Source: Tribonema minus (Eukaryota; Sar; Xanthophyceae; Tribonematales; Tribonemataceae). Taken from it: a stretch of 64,000 nt of DNA. This document shows positions 51,419 through 63,761 of this stretch, one piece after another. Made by a program: the position numbers and the translations under genes. Under the pieces are notes generated by a model. The model worked only from the letters and a program-made list of their open reading frames with translations, did not search any database and was not told the origin of the DNA. The stretch spans positions 1,364,001 through 1,428,000 of the forward strand of contig JAFCMP010000013.1 in the NCBI GenBank assembly GCA_017506865.1, read 5' to 3'. How positions within the stretch are numbered: the stretch's first letter is position 1; each line of letters opens with the position of its first letter.

Positions 51419-53870
51419 GGGCTGGTGAGTGACAATTGCAAGCCCAGGTGCTATTGCAGGTCAGGTGAAGTGGCGATTCGCCTTTGTTCACGCGCATTTG
51501 TGTCCACCAGGGCGTGCACGCACCACTCTAGCAGCAGGCGAGTGGTGCAAAGCCTTTGCGGATTGACTCTGTAACTTGAACTATGCTCAGCTCGCTCGCT
51601 CAGCTTGAAGTCAGTGAATGGCCATCGGCGCTTGCAGCTCATTCAACCCGGCATCTTGTCTGTGTCGTGCTGCTTGCTGCTGCTGCTTCTGGTGTTAGCA
51701 ATTGCTGCTGCTGCTGATGCTGTCGTGCCGGGCAAAGCTATGCTGCGGCAGTCACTGTAGTGAAGCAGCGGAGCATGCAGATGGCAGAGGACATTTGCCA
51801 ATCAGCATTTTGTTGCATGTGATACTGCTTGTGAAGCCGCACTGTGCTGCAACTACAACGCACAAGATGCTATATCCGCATTGCTGCATGCCCTGATCTG
51901 CCTGTGTTAAGGGAGAGTGGTATCCAAACGTTGCACTTGCGACAACACACAACTGCCACCATGTTTCCAACTGAAAAGAGTGCTCCATCCCCCTACATTG
52001 TGAAAGATGCAATTTCTACTTTACCCGTGTAGCGGTCCATGGTCACTGGCCCTACGGCTGTCATCGTAACATGATACGGCTGAGAATGCGCACCGCAGCA
52101 ACCAGTGAGCAATGCGGCTCGCCTACTGTTTTTCAAATTGTGGCGAGGGAGTTGAGGGTGGGGTGAGAATGCTGGTGAGATATCGTTTCGCTGGTGTCCC
52201 AGAGAAGACAGCCGAGCACACGCATGCAGAGAGCGCTAATTGTCAGCATTTGGTTACTCCTGGCATTGCTCGTGAAGTCGCGTTGTGCTGCAATTACGAC
52301 GCACAAAACAATATAGGTATCTGCTTCGCTACATGTCCTGAGCTGCTTGTGTTGAGGGAGAGTGGTAGTCGACTTTTTGTACGCGCGTCAACACACAAAT
52401 GCCATATTTCTAGCAAAACAGGAATGCTCCATATTCAGACATTCCAGAAATGACACCATTCGCTTTACTCGTGGAGCGGTCTATGGCCACTGGCACAGGT
52501 GGCCCTAGGTCTGTCATCATGTGATGCGCCCGACGGGGCGCACCGCAGCGCCCGATGAGCTATGTATATGTATATATCACCTTCAAGTCTATCACGTTTA
52601 AATCACTATAGTGCAACGCCCTGATGGAAGCTCTGGAGAGAGGGTTAAGAATGGGATGGCAAAGCTGACATGTATCATCTGTTTGGGGTCATCAGAGACT
52701 TACACAGAAGTAGTACATGCATGCAGAGTGCGCTGATAACATCAAGCCTTTTCCTGACGGCTACGGCAAACCCTACCCACAGGTGCACAAACATGTGGTC
52801 TGTATATTACGACAGCATACGCTGCGCGCGGATTGTGGGCATCGAAAATTGCGAGACATGCAAGTGTGCGACCCCAGCTGTTTTTGCGCAATTCGCCTGC
52901 GGGTGCAGCGCGCCACTTCCGGTCTCTAGCGCAAGTGTAAGCGAGCATGTTGACGTGTATGGCGGAGTGCAGCAGTGGCGGCTGCTGCGATGATAACACT
53001 GGCAGTGTGACGCTGGGTGCAGCGGCGATGGCGGCAGCAGCGGCGGCAGCGGCTGACTCAGGCCTGATGATGGGCCGCACAGCTGGCGGCGCCGTTGCGT
53101 CAAACCTCGAACACATGTGAACGCACGTGCATCACCAAGAGTCCCTGTCCTTCTGACAGCTTCACACATGTCGTTGCATTGCCGGTGCATCAATCGACAG
53201 CAGGCACGGCATACCTGCCTTGCCAGCACCACGGCTACAGAGCTCTGATACGCCACAATGAGCTTCCCGCACTTGTGCAGCAGGCACTGGTGCAGTCAGA
53301 GCTCACTTTCGAATTGGAGGTTGGCGTACTCACATGAGTACACAACACCTTGATCAAATGTATGCTCTTGAGCGTGGCTGTAGCGTGACTTACATGGCAC
53401 AAGTGTTGAAAATGGCGCAAAAGATCAGAACTTCAACTTCAACCTCATCATCCAAACCAGTATTGCACTGCACTACAGTACCTTAACTGCCGGTCTCAAT
53501 TCAACACAAGCGAGCGCAACTTGAACGCATGCACACTGTGCTGCAGTGTGTCACCTCGTAACTGCGACGCAATGCGAGCTGACAAGCAGTACCAAACCTA
53601 GCCAAATGCCGTCGGCCACGCATTCATCTATATGTACAATGATCCAACACCGCTTCCGCACAGCTTCGCCCCAGTAAAGCAACATCAGCAGTACCAGCAG
53701 CAGCAGCAGCAACTGTCACAGCAGAAGCACCAGCAGCAGCAGCACGACGCAAAAAAAAGCCGTAGTGGACAAGCTGCAAGCGTCGATGTGTATTCACTGC
53801 CTGCAAGCGGGCGAGCATGCACGCCATGGTGGACGCAAGCGTGTGTGTACAAAGCCAAAGCGACACTACA
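51419..53870. other. Spacer between ankyrin genes 2 and 3
   Basis: A diverged tandem duplication of about 440 bp is visible: 51765-52100 and 52200-52560. Shared pieces include GAAG(C)CGC-TGTGCTGCAA, CTGTGTT(A/G)AGGGAGAGTGGTA, CGTG(T/G)AGCGGTC(C/T)ATGG and GGCGCACCGCAGC. A GC-rich island at 52947-53120 is listed separately. Sequence from about 53540 matches the downstream side of ankyrin gene 1. Confidence 0.5.
52947..53120 (+). CDS. Possible small ORF or terminal exon, 57 residues
   Basis: A GC-rich island in AT-richer DNA with an open frame from ATG 52947 to TGA 53118-53120. It starts MLTCMAECSSGGCC, then has an Ala run and ends GGAVASNLEHM. The composition is like coding exons elsewhere in the window. 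It could equally be the last exon of an unrecognised gene. There is no homology I recognise. Confidence 0.3.
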   Translation: MLTCMAECSSGGCCDDNTGSVTLGAAAMAAAAAAAADSGLMMGRTAGGAVASNLEHM

Positions 53871-55362
53871 TCATAACCTGTGGCAGCACTCGCGCTTGTG
53901 ACCGCACTCACCAGCACCCTGGCCATCCGAGTCCGAGGTATAGAAGCCCTGGTCGCTGATGTCGGCATTGTCGTCAAAATCCTGATCATCGCTGGAAGAG
54001 TCGTCATCGGGCTCAGGGCACCCATTGGCGAGCGCCCAGTCCGCCACGTACCCGTGCCCTTGCCTCTCGGATGACCGTATGGTGTCGCTGTCCCAGGGAC
54101 ACCCGTTGGCTCGTGCCCACTGCAGCACGTCGAGATGGCCGCTGCTAGCAGCGCATTTGCAGGTCTGCTCGTCCCAGGGGCACCCGTTGGCGCGCGCCCA
54201 CTGCAGCACTTCGAGGTGCCCGCGGTCGGCGGCACCGCTGCACGCCGTAGCGTCCCATGCGCACCCGTTGGCACGGGCCCACTGCAGTATATGCAGGGCG
54301 CCCTTTCGCGCAGCGCGTGCGCACGTGAGCTCGCTCCAGGGGCAGCCGTTGGCGCGCGCCCACTGGAGCACCTCGAGGTGCCCGCCAAATGCACTAGCGT
54401 AGCACGTGTCCTCCTTGAACGCGCACCCATTTGCCTGCACCCACTGCAGTACTTCCAGGTGCCCGCCTAGCGCAGCATAGACGCACGTCTGCCCATCCCA
54501 TTCGCACCCGTTGGCGCGCGCCCACCGCAGCACCGCGAGATGGCCGTGGTGCGCGGCGTGCATGCACGCGTCGGTGTCCCAGGGGCAGCCGTTGGCGCGC
54601 GCCCATTGCAGTTTGTCGAGACGGCCGCTGCCTGCAGCATCTCTGCACGTGCGCGAGTCCCAGGGGCAGCCGTTGGCTCGCAGCCACTGCAGCACGTCGA
54701 GATGCCCGCCTGACGACGTCTCTGCAGGTTCTTGCGTCCCACGGGCACCCACTAGCGCGCGCCCACTGCAGGACGTCAAGGTGCGCGTTCTTGGCAGCGA
54801 TTCTGCACGTCTCCTCAGTCCACGGGCAGCCGTGTGCTCGAGCCCACTGCAGCACAGCCAGGTGCCCGCCTGCCGCAGCAGCGACGGTCGTTTGGGCGTC
54901 CCAGTCGCAGCCGACCTGGCGCAGCCACTGCAGCACCTCCAGCTGACCTCCCGCTGCAGCGGATTGGCACATCCACATGCCCTCGCCGCCGTCGCCAAAA
55001 CGCCGACCGTGACGCTGACGCAGCCACTGCACCAGCTGCAAATGTCCCCTCTCGATGGCGATGAACGCGTGCCGAGGTAACAGCTCTGTCGCGTGCGTGC
55101 TGCGGAGCAGTAGCAATGCTTTCATATCGCCGTTGGCGATGCACGAGTCCTGCGCCATGGCGGCGTTCATGCCGTTCTGCACCGCCCATCTGATCAAGCT
55201 GGTGCTGCCGACAGCATCCGCCGCCACGGTCTGGTGCCTCCTTGGGGCTGGAACGAGCTCCAACACATCGTGAAAGACATGGCAGGTGCTCCTGGTCATC
55301 AGCGAGGGAGGCAAGAATGCCAGGACATGGGGCGCGGCACTCAAGATGGGGTGGTCTGCCAT
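53871..55362 (-). pseudogene. Ankyrin-repeat protein 3, frameshifted
   Basis: ATG 55362 opens a frame with the family N-terminus and four ankyrin-type repeats. At about 54712-54722, after CPWDARTCRD, the repeat pattern jumps to the adjacent frame (SGGHLDVLQW) and continues through about nine more repeats to the acidic tail (EPDDDSSSDDQD ... YTSDSDG) and a short extra end (CGHKRECCHRL). One extra base (or two missing) in the GTCGTCAGG stretch explains it. It may be a real lesion or a sequencing/assembly error. The gene and its downstream flank are a segmental duplicate of gene 1. Confidence 0.78.
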
Positions 55363-55401
55363 GTTCGAGCGGGAGTCGTGAGGGATCTAGTTCAACGTTG
55401 A

Positions 55402-55426
55402 CTTCTTCAACTCTACGTTGAAGTTC
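55402..55426 (-). promoter_or_regulatory. Palindromic upstream element shared with ankyrin gene 1
   Basis: 25 bp identical to 50232-50256; core TTCAAC, 5-nt spacer, GTTGAA. It lies 40 bp upstream of the gene 3 ATG and 32 bp upstream of the gene 1 ATG. Confidence 0.45.
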
Positions 55427-57410
55427 TGTGACGTTGAAGTTCGCGAAGAAGTTGAGGTTCGGGCCGGTTCTTCCTTCAGTTCTTCAAAGATTGTCTATGG
55501 AAGCCACAATCTTGAAGAGCTCACGTGCACATGACATGTCGTTGTCCATGGAAGCCCACATTTCGTGGGGCCTCAGTTGTGTCCACGTTTGCAGGCAGCG
55601 CTACCTCACAGATGTTTCATTGCAAAATTTCTGATTACATCTGCTTGCACCCTGAGGATGACCCCTCGCAACTCTCAAGGCTGCTGGTGAGTCCTACTTG
55701 TGAGTTGAAGTCGCACGTGACCGCCGCCCTGACTCTTTCCTCCGAGACCATTCACTCACTCCTACATGAATCAGCCCCTCACATGATCAGCATGCGTGCT
55801 GTGTGACATACAGCACCATCCTACTTGTTCTCTCCGTTGCTGCGTGCCAGCTTGGTAAGCGTGAGACCGGGAAGTCAGGAAGGCAATACGCTTGACAAAT
55901 ATGGTCAATGCCAAGCTGCTTCACAACACACAAAGGCAAACGCAACACCACACGCGCCCGCGCGCGCGCAAAGGAGCTGATCAGATTGATGGTGCTCATT
56001 GTTGCATGCAGTCCACTGGAAACAATGTTGCAGAGTCCAATCATGCGCATAGGCGTAGCCCGCACCGTGTTTGTAGGCACATATATCAGTTCGCTGGCAC
56101 AACATTGGTCGTGAGTGCTGACTGTTCCCTATTGCAGAGGCATTGTACGCCGCATTACCGCTTGCGGCATCTTTCCCCGTTGGTAAATTGATTGGACATG
56201 GTGACCCACCCTCTCATTCATCAGAGAAAGTTTCTTGATGAATGAGGCGCAGGTTGCGGCAAGGGCAAACCACTGGCCGCAGATCCCCCCCATAGCCTTT
56301 TTGTTCCTCTTGTGATGCCACTGTAACTCCTTTCTGACTGGTGCCTTGAAGTTGGTGGTGATACCACCCTTGCCCAGACTTATCCCCCCCCCCTCTTGTC
56401 CATCTTACATAGACACAGACACTCATGCTCTGCACGATCAGCGGGGTCACGGCCGCTTGTGCTCGTACGCCTTTCTGTACCCCCCCCCCCCCCCCACCCC
56501 CCGAAATGATGAACCCTGTTGCTACTATAGTATGGTTGTTCACTCGCCCGCGGCGCAGTCTTGAGCGCTGCTGACTTCGCTGCTGCCGCGGTAGTGTTCC
56601 AAGTCCCAACGGGAGCACTGCGAACCAGCTGCTCCCGCCGAGTCGGTGTTGACTCGAGACGGTTGCGCAGGCCCAACAGGCGGTGTCGAGGGTGGAAACT
56701 CGACGCACTAGCAGTGCTCAGCGCCAGTTGTCACGGCACGGCAGCGCTCAACTTTGCTCCGAAGGCGAGGTGGGCTGGTATCGGCATCGCCTAAGCGCTT
56801 CCGCCATCCTGCATGCGGTGGTGGTAGCGGCGGCGGTATGTGATGAACATGCGTACGGACCACAGCAGGATTACACAGCCGTGATGTGGTTGTTGAGGCT
56901 GGCGCAACAGGCGGTGATCTGACTGCGCTCACATGAACCTGCAAAGTGCCAACAATTCGTCATTCAAGGTGCTTTTTTGACTGCCATGTCAGGTGTGATA
57001 CCCCATGCAAATGCACAAAACCTGCAGCTCTTGTGCTCGTGTCAAGCGTGTGCTCACACGCAGTTGTGAACCCGGACGCTGTTTTCACAATGACTGAACG
57101 CTAACTGACCGCCAGGACAACTACATTCAAGGTACCAGTTCAGATAGTTTGAAGAGGCCCCAATCTGTTGCGTGTAGCTTCGTGCCCAATGAGTCTGCGT
57201 CTACCTGAAGAAGACCTTAAATTGTGCACAGAAACCAAATCTGAGAGTTGACATGGCAGCATCAGTCCAACCTGCGGACGCGTAGCTGACGCTGCATCTA
57301 AACAGGCGCGCAAAAGTGGGGCATAACCGCCCATGCGCACCATAATGCAAAAGCTACCGTGTAGCTTGTTGCGGTGCAGCCACGGCCCCAACTCTGTCAA
57401 GTATACATAC
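55427..57410. other. Intergenic DNA
   Basis: No gene supported. Notable items: further GTTGAAGTT units at 55430-55460; an alternating GC stretch at about 55949-55968; a near-perfect hairpin at 56213-56246 (CTCATTCATCA ... TGATGAATGAG with an inner AGAAA/TTTCT stem); a C homopolymer at about 56480-56495; and a GC-rich island at 56545-56790 with no convincing frame. Confidence 0.45.
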
Positions 57411-58165
57411 CCATGACAGACAACGCCGTCCACCTGCCCTGCAAGCGGGGGGTCTGCCCGCACACCTGACTGCCGCCTCTGCGCGCAAACGATGCCGACG
57501 CGAGTCTCGTGTCAACTTATCGCTCCCGCAGCAGTGCTCCGCTCAGCACAGCGCACTCACCGTCTCCTCGTCCGAGTCCGCAAGCTCCTGCACAATGATG
57601 CGCGCGTCGCCATCCTGCAGCGGCTGCTCGACCTGCTGCTGCTGCTGCTGCTGTGCGGCCGCCGCCGCTGCGCCCCGCCGCTCGCGCTCCTCCCGCAGCG
57701 CCCTCCTGCGCTTCGCGTCGTGCGCGTCGGCCCTCCGCAGCATGCGCGCCTCCTCGTCGCCCACCATCTGCAGCAGCCTGCGCGGCACGAGGCCCCTGAG
57801 CTCCACGCCGCAGTCCTTGCCGACAGCGCAGCAGTCGCGCCACTCCGCGCTCTGCCGCTGCCGCAGCGCCGCGGCCCCCGCGCTCATCTGCGTGAGGCAG
57901 TCCTGCTGCGCGTGCTCGACCTGCGCCAGGTGGCGTCTCTCCTCCGCCGCGGCGCCGAGACCCAGCCGGCGGCACTGCAGCAGCGTCTGCTGCGCCGTCC
58001 ACCGCACGCACTTCAGCGCGTGCCACTCGAGCTCGTGCCGCTGCACGAGCGCCACGGCGGCCTGCTCCGCCAGGTGCCGCCGCTGCTGCCGCACGCGCGA
58101 GAGCTCGACGCGCCCCCGCAGCGCCCCCTCAAGCGCACGGAGCGTTGCATCTAGCTGTGCGGTGC

Positions 58166-58197
<32 letters not shown>

Positions 58198-60993
58198 TGC
58201 TGCATCTCAGGGGCATGGGGCGCCTGGTGAGCAGCTGCATCGCCTCTCACCCCCATCTCGAGTCTCGCTGGTGCTGCTGTCGGCGGCGCTGCGAGTGCAG
58301 CGGCGGGCATGGGCGTATCGGCAGCGGCGCGCAGCGAGTGCTGCGGCAGCTGCAAGACGAGCAGCGCCGCCGGTGCCACGGCAGCACGGTTCGCGGGTGC
58401 CACTGCGACATCCGGTCCCAGCTCCGCCTGCTGCACGGCAGCGGTGCCGCGCTCGTGCGGAGGCAGAGGCGCCCGCGCGGGCCGCACCGCAGGCTCAGCA
58501 GCAGCACTGTGCAGGCGCTTTTCAGCGGCAGCAGAGAGCTGGGCTTCGGCTTCCTCTCGGGTGCGCCGGCGGCAGCGTCTGCAGGTCCCCACGCCGCTGC
58601 AGCCGCCGGCGACTCATGCGCAGCCGCCGCCGCCGCAGCAGCAGCAGCAGCAGGACCAGCAGTGCGTCCGTCGTACGAGGCCAGAGCGTTCAGGGGCTGC
58701 GCCGTGGGTGCCGTGGTAGCTCCACGGGCAGGCGCCGCCGCGGCCGCTGGCGGCGGCAGCTGCGGCGGCGGCCCCGCTGCTGCAGCGTCGAGCTCATGAA
58801 CACCCAGCGCAAGAGCCGGCGGTGCTGCCAGAGGCGCAGCAACGCCAGCGTTTGCGCGCGACACATCGGCCGGCGCCAGATCCGCGGCGGCAGCGCGCCG
58901 ATCAGGCGGCGTCGCGGCGCGCACCGGCGGCGCCGCCGCGAGCGCAGCGGCGGCAGCGCGCGCAGGCGCCGTGTCTGTAGCTGAAGCCGGCACTGGCGCG
59001 TCGACAGCTGCGCGGTGGCTGGGAGTCAGTAGGACACCTGCCGGCAGCATGACGTGCGCAGCAGCAGCAGCGGCCTGGGCAGGCGCGATCGACTCCGGTG
59101 TCGGCGGCTTCGGCGGCGTCGGCGGCGTCGGCGGCAGCGCAGCCGCAGCCGCAGCTGCGTGCTGATCGGGCGGCAGCAGAAGGCCGGCGCGCGGTGCCAG
59201 CTCCAGTGCGACAGAGCCGCGCATGGGCCTCAACGCCGATGCAAGGGGCACGTCCAGCCGCAGCCGCGGCAGCAGCGATGGCGCGGTCGGTGCCTCCAGC
59301 AGCTTCACGCGGGCGGCCGCTTCGTCTTTCTGCTTCTGCATGTGCCGGAGCATGTCGGCGTGCAGCTGCGCGGCGGACGGCGCGACGACGGTGGCGGCCG
59401 CTATGGCAGCGGCAGCCGCCGCTATGGCAGCGGCAGCGCTCGCAGGCTTTGAGCCAGGCCGGGCGTTCGGCGGCAGCGCGGCGGCGGCAGAGCGCGCCGG
59501 TTCTTGTGCACGGAGGGGGCTGTACGGAGCGGCGCTGGTCAGCGGCACAGCGCCCATGGCCGCAGCCGCAACGCGCGGTGCTGATGCATAGGCCTGTTGC
59601 GCGCGCGAGTGTATGGGGAACAGGTGCAGTTGGCTTATTGTTAACATGCAAGCACATTGCCGCCACTACACAATCAAAGCGTCTGGGCGTCCTCATGCCT
59701 GAATTTCAACGTGAAGTTCAACTCGGCAAGAGGTGAGCAAGCGCAGCTCAGTGCGGCAAGGGTTTCAGCTGCAGGTTTGTGAATTTTGTCTGAGCAGTGA
59801 GCACAGTGGGTGGGGGGGGGGGTATGCCGACGCCGTTGCATAGCAGCAATCATTTATGGGGAGTGGTACGAAGCGCATCATGGCTTTGATGGTGCTGCGC
59901 ATCCAGACCATATCCGCAGCCATGATCTACTGCGACAGCGCGAGACCTCGAACCTGGCACAGCACGAAAACACAGGTCTGGACTGGCATGCATTTGCCAC
60001 TAGCATCTGCATGTACTCAAATGCTAAGTGTGGCGCGCTTGTAGTGATGTACCTCGGATGAACCAGAAGACATGTTTGCCAAGCCCGCAGCTACGCTCTG
60101 GGACCGGTGCCTCTTGAAGTTCTGCTGCGCCTCGGGCTGACGAGATCCGCTGCTGGCCTTGCGGCGTGTGCCTGCCATCCTTGACATGTTCTGGCACTCA
60201 GAGCAACAATGATGGGAGGATGGAACGCATCAGATGTCACGCATCGATGTTCGCTGCTTGCTTGGGAGCCTTGATGTGATCACTTCGCTTGTTGGCAGCA
60301 CCCAACACATTCGAGGTTTGTGAGCTTGCAATGTTGAGCACTGCAATATTGCATGCCAAACAGGAGCCAACAGTCTCTAGACCTGCAGAAGGCGTGAAAA
60401 GTGCTTGTGGGCAGTCGATGCGTTGCGTATATGGTGCCAACAGCGCAATGCAGCAGTCGCAGACCAGACTATGAACATACATAAGGTGCTCCATGTGTAT
60501 ATACACTAATGCTGACCTGTTGATCAGATGGCTCTGCCGGGAGTTCTTCATCTCCAACTTGATCATCAGCCCCAGCCGGTCCAGTCCCGCCAGATGGTCT
60601 GGTATTCATTGCATGGATGACGTTGCAGATTTCGCCTAGCCCGCACAAAAACTGCTTGACGCCGTCCTCTGACAGCACCGTATACTGATCGAAGTCTGCA
60701 TCATCCGACCATCCACCACGTTGACACGCAGAAACCAGGACAGACGTTAGTTCTGCCTTGCGCTGCGGAATGATCTGCGTGCCGGCAAGGGTGTCGATTA
60801 TGCTCCTGGCGGTCCAAATGCGCTCCCGCAAGCTGGATGGCAGCGTGTTTGAGTTGGCCCAGGAGATGCCGCGAAGCCACACTGCTCGAGGGATTCGAAA
60901 ACGTAGGCACACTGCGGCCGCTTCCTGTGCTACGTCAAGCTGACCTTGGCTGCGGCTTCCGTGTGCATCGGCTAGGCGCTGATCATGTGCCAT
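57411..60993 (-). CDS. Multi-exon gene of unknown function, Ala/Pro- and Gln-rich with coiled coil
   Basis: Exon 1 runs from ATG 60993 to 60517 (159 residues, phase 0) with donor CAG/GTCAGC. It contains CLRFRIPRAVWLRGISWANS and GVKQFLCGLGEICNVIHAMN; I recognise no domain. A later exon begins at 59593 after acceptor GCGCAACAG, also phase 0, with an Ala/Pro-rich region and a helix (ADMLRHMQKQKDEAAARVKL). Near 58560-58600 coding potential switches frame. The second frame has coils (REEAEAQLSAAAEKRLHS), a 12-Gln run encoded by CAG repeats at about 58169-58206, RRADAHDAKRRRALREERER, another Gln run, and ADSDEET ending at donor ACG/GTGAGT (57561). A further small exon at 57438-57411 is possible. 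The frame switch is either an intron or an indel. Confidence 0.5.
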
Positions 60994-63761
60994 ATCGGAT
61001 CTTCCAGTCGAACCCTGTAAATCAGCACCTAAGCCCCACCTAGGCCTGCTTCCACTGCGTTTTGGATCAGACAACTGTTACGAGCTCAGGGTTTTAAGGC
61101 AAGGTGAGGGTTAGGGTTAGGGTCAGGATTTGGGTTAGGGTGAGCGCAACCATCGATCAGTCAATCAACAGTAAAGGCCCTCCCTTACATCTTATGAGGT
61201 CGGGCGAGGGACCCTACTGCATGTGGCCGGGCACGCCGCCCTGTTCCACAGCGCGGCAATCATCGAGACAATCACGAACATCGCAGTTCCGCAAGCAATG
61301 ATGTACCTCAGGCACAGTTGAAGTTGACGCTGTCCTGAGCACCGTGACGCCCGCGCCGCCGCAGGCTTTCTCCCACCCTTGTCCCCCTGCACCCCTGGTG
61401 GTAGGAAGTTCACGCATGTCATTGTCTGCCCGCTCTCGACGTCATGATGAAAGTGTAGAGGCTCAACGACAGCCGGCTCACTACCGCGGAGTTCGGGCGC
61501 CGCGCCGCCGCTGTGCTGGGCGCTCACATGCTGCTGCTGCAGAAGGGCACACTACATGGCATTGTCTTGCCGCGGTACCATCGCATACAGATGTCAGAGA
61601 TTGACAAGGGAGAGGCACGGTGCTGGTTGTGCTGCTTGCATTCGCTCTTCCTACACTGGTGCCCTGCCCTTGCTGTGGTTTGCTTCCACTCCATGAACTT
61701 TGCAGAGAGCTGCGGCGCGTTTCATCATTACATGCCACCACACAATGATTCACATTGTGTAGGCCAATACGTACCACCAGCAACCAGCGGGCGCCTCATC
61801 ACAGTATGGCGCCATGGCAACAGAGAAATCACTTGTGTATCTTCAAGTTCACCGCAGGGCTGTCTGACTATGTGTATCGCGCTAAAGATGTGTCCGCATT
61901 TTGTACTGCGTTGCACGCATAACCCTAGCCGTGACCCTAGGTAGCGGCAGGTGCCCCAAACCCTATACCTTACCCTAGCCCTAACCCTAACCCTACTACC
62001 AATGCTAGCCCACGCACGGGCTCACAAACAAGCAATTTCTGCTGCTGCAGATGCGCCCATACAAGTACGCTGAGGGTGTCCATGCCATGCTTGGTGCGAT
62101 GCATCATACCAGGAAAGTGAAGGGCACTGACACAGTATGCGCCCAGGTGCCGACAACACATGGACACAACAACAGACACACAAGCAGCACCAGACATGCA
62201 AGAATGCAGTAACGCAGCATCGCCATGCGGCATCGTGGCGGCAAATAAAGCACGTCGATATTAAGTTGCCCACATCTTCCGCCTGCCTTCCAGCCATTGA
62301 CGACCCGCGGAACGAGTTCTTTGCCTCTCTGGTACATGGCCACCTTCTGCCTTAGACGCGCATGCGTGCTCCTGGGGTGGGGCCAGTGCTGGCGGCATTG
62401 CGCTAGCAGTCAAGACTCGCAGCACGCGTTGCGAAAGCCTGAATGACGTCAGCAGCTGCGCTGCGCTGCTCTCACCACACATAACTTGCTTTGCTGGCTA
62501 CCACCTGCAGTGTTTGGGTTGGCGTCTATTTGAGGCAGGGGGCAGGGTTAGGGGTGAGGGTTAAATTTGTGCTGTGCCATATTATATGGCCCATATATAT
62601 CTGACATGCATAATTCGCATAAAGATGTAAATGTGGGCCGTACACCGTGCAAAGTCTGCAACGCTTGCGACGAATAGCCTCCATTGTGCAATACAGCGTA
62701 TGCCTGCATTGTGTGATGCAGATGAACTTTGCCAATATGACTACTGCGCTGCAGTAACAGCATCACTCAGTGACTATAGTTTGTTTGTGGTGGCAATCGA
62801 GTCCGGTTATTCGTTTCTGCGTCAAGCAGGCACCACCGCCGTCTGCAGCAAGAACAATGTTGCAGTCGTGTTTGAGGCAGAGGTCAGTGGTGTTGGATCA
62901 GTTTGAGACAACTGCAAGTGAAGTAGCAGGTGCCGCTCCAGCTGCTCACATCCACCTCACAAGATGTGCAGCAATGTTAGTCGTTGAATGAAACTCAGTT
63001 GAGCTTACTGCAGTGGTCGTGGCGCTCATTCACCTTTGACCTGAACTGCAACATGTGAAACAAAATGCATTACAACACCTATCAAGTACGAATTATGTGC
63101 AATTGAAGCACCACTAACAAGCGATATACTATCTATTTCCTGGTGCTCTGCGCTTTTCAGTGTAATTGTGGCTACTCGCGCTTTTGTACTGCCATGTACT
63201 TCGAAGTGTAATTGAGTAAATGAACGAGTCTGTCTTGGTTGGGCGACCTCAGCGCCCAAGGCCCCCACACCGTGGCAAGGTGCAGACCGTTAGCAGGGGA
63301 AACTACACCTACAGACTGGTGCTACTTCAAAAACAAGTACATGCTTTCACAGAGCTTTGCTTTTGCTACTGATCATGTTTTTGAGAAGAGAGTTGATACA
63401 TTGAAGCACTGTAAATAGTAATTCAAAATTTTTCTTTAACAAGAGGCTGGTACCTTTACAAATCATATTAACATAATTTGAATACTTGGAAGTGTATTGA
63501 TGACATGCCTACAACTTTCAGTGCAGTGACATAAGTTTTGAAAAAGCTGACAGCGAGTAGATTTGTGGAAGTCAAGTAGACTTGTGAAAATGTGCAAAAG
63601 CTATACTTCTCAGTGGAACAAGGGATCAGGGCATGTACTGTTTGGAGATTTGAGGATAATTGTTTTGTAAAGATGTACGTTGAGAGCGCTAAAAAACAAT
63701 GAGCACAAAACAGTATTTGGAGTCTATAGGTGAAAAGCATATCAGCGGTATCAGCAACGTG
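60994..63761. other. Region with no supported gene
   Basis: TTAGGG/CCCTAA tracts occur at 61103-61142, 61918-61998 and 62536-62565. A possible minus-strand exon around 61400-61530 reads HVSAQHSGGAAPELRG and EPLHFHHDVESGQTMTCVNF after an acceptor-like CAGCAG, but I could not place it in a gene. The last kilobase is AT-richer than the rest of the window. A motif in 62837-62885 (VCSKNNVAVVFEAE followed by GTCAGT) could be an exon end, unproven. Confidence 0.4.
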
